A program made the translations under genes and the position numbers. Below, piece by piece: positions 62,654-64,000 of a stretch of DNA of 64,000 nt. The notes beneath the pieces are model-generated. The model searched no databases. It was given only the letters and a program-made list of their open reading frames with translations, and was not told where the DNA came from. This stretch comes from Rotaria sordida. Lineage: Eukaryota; Rotifera; Eurotatoria; Philodinida; Philodinidae. Numbering within the stretch: the stretch's first letter is position 1; every line of letters starts with the position of its first letter. Location: NCBI GenBank assembly GCA_905250125.1, contig CAJNOL010000981.1, forward strand, positions 23,713 through 87,712, given 5' to 3'.

Positions 62654-64000
62654 CCGTACGCACATACTTCGTACTTTTCTTTTTGTTCTGCATGCAAAGA
62701 GAACTACGTAGTATTCTCAGTAATAGTCTTTCAGAGCACCACAACTAACTTTTTCATCAACGTTCTTTTATATTAAATGGGTTCTTGCTGGCGACATATG
62801 TTATGACTACTATATGTGTTTATCATAGTATTACAAGTGGAATTTTAAACAAGTACAAAAATTAAGAATCAAACAGTATGTATATATTTTGATGATGTTA
62901 GTAAGAAATTTAATTCAATAAAAGAAAGTAGTTTATTCTATGGATTATAGTCATGTAAGTGAAATCGAACATTGTGTCTTTCTTGATTATAATGTTGTTG
63001 AAATTTCATTTGGTCATTTTGTCTTAGAATTCTATAGCGTATCATTTACGAATCAAATACAGATATCAGTCGTTTAATACAAAAAAACAGTATATTCAAG
63101 CAAATAGACTCTTTCTAGAAAGACTTTGAAAATTGAACATCCGATGGAATGAGAGACTAGTCTAAACGAAACATTTACGGAGAAGGAGAGGAAACAAAGA
63201 AGACTGCGATTTTTACTTGGACGTCCTTTTATAGATGACCTCTCATATCAAAACACGATTTGCTTTGTTTTCCCAATGAGCTAAACTTGAAATGGAGAAA
63301 AAAACTATGTTAATAAATCAAATTAAGAACATGGTTTGTATTGTATCAAGATAAATGAAAGGGACCACAATTTTTAATTTCGGTGAAAGATTCTTCAAAC
63401 AATTATTGTATGTGGGTGATGTCACCGCATGTGTGTGTGACATGTTTTTATTGACTTCTTCAAAATCAATTTTCACTTTGCTAATCATGTAGAGCATAGT
63501 TGATTTACCTACTCTGATGACAAAATATTTGTTATAGAATATTACCAAGAATAGATCATTGAATAGCAAGATTATAGGGAAAAATGACTCAAAAAAAAAC
63601 ATATTACGGGTAGCATAGTGATTTTACTATATTAGAACTTTTTCTTGTTATGCAGAGGAGCGACTGTTTTATATCTATCACTGTGTCAGACATATGCAGA
63701 CAAATGAAAAAATATTTCAGTTGTATTGTTTCTATTGAAAGAGAATAAAACATTGAGTAATAATGATCAAGGAAAAGAGCTAAAAAAGGTCAAAAATCGA
63801 CTAAATATCTATAATTATATCTTCTTAATGCAGAATTTGAGCGCATAGTTGTATAGCAGGTTTTGTAGAACAAATTTTGCTCTATGAAATCCTATATATA
63901 ACTTTTCACAGAACTATCAAAAAGGAGATTATCTGAGCATGGAAAGATTATCACAATGGTTGTATGATAAGTATATTTATAGTTGAGTTAGTTATGCAAT
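62654..64000. other. Intergenic stretch to the window end
   Basis: AT-rich, no recognised gene. The minus-strand frame 63318-63602 is Phe/Ile-rich and without motif. Confidence 0.4.

Noticed and set aside
1..64000. Search for CRISPR arrays, operons, phage or bacterial mobile genes
   Set aside because: The window is intron-rich eukaryotic DNA; regular repeats found are coding LRR units, a minisatellite or foldback palindromes, not CRISPR.

Overview
The window looks like nuclear DNA of a small metazoan, most likely a bdelloid rotifer. The reasons are strongly AT-rich DNA, genes cut into many short exons with GT-AG introns often only 40-70 bp long, A/T-ending codons, an F-box plus leucine-rich-repeat gene of a type I associate with bdelloids, and a dense load of short inverted-repeat elements. 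This is inference; no search was run. Exon boundaries were read by eye from splice signals and reading phase.

Layout, left to right. (+) The 3' part of a VPS13A/C-type lipid-transfer protein gene (23-8790; it enters from outside the window). (+) A small gene for an Aster/VASt sterol-binding domain with a C-terminal membrane anchor but no GRAM domain (14534-16068). (+) A histamine H1-receptor-like GPCR (28003-31512), with a second in-phase TM1 exon about 5 kb upstream (22525-22698). (-) A MAIP1-like mitochondrial protein (32698-33569). (-) An F-box/LRR gene whose LRR exons form an exact 133-bp exon-plus-intron tandem array (34475-37989). (-) The 3' end of an unidentified gene that has a MITE at an exon edge (41517-42657). 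A decayed peptide-GPCR fragment (43588-43915). (-) A secreted WAP-like cysteine-rich protein (45232-45562). (-) An intermediate-filament protein with lamin-tail domain, broken by a 10-N assembly gap (45890-47931). (+) A zinc-transporter (ZnT1/10-type CDF) copy with damaged splice sites and lost metal ligands (51701-54005). (+) A glycine-rich protein (56686-57024). Two tRNA-Ser(GCT) genes (58030 and 62560) flank faint coding relics (59703-60270).

The space between and inside genes holds at least nine inverted-repeat (foldback or MITE-like) elements. Several have TA duplications typical of Tc1/mariner-type insertions. Three pieces of another dispersed repeat also occur. The most notable structures are the 133-bp LRR exon array, the foldback in a GPCR intron built from palindromes at exact 30-bp spacing, and a MITE whose terminal repeat appears to supply a splice donor in the right phase. 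The genes do not form a common pathway; this is an ordinary eukaryotic neighbourhood of unrelated genes.
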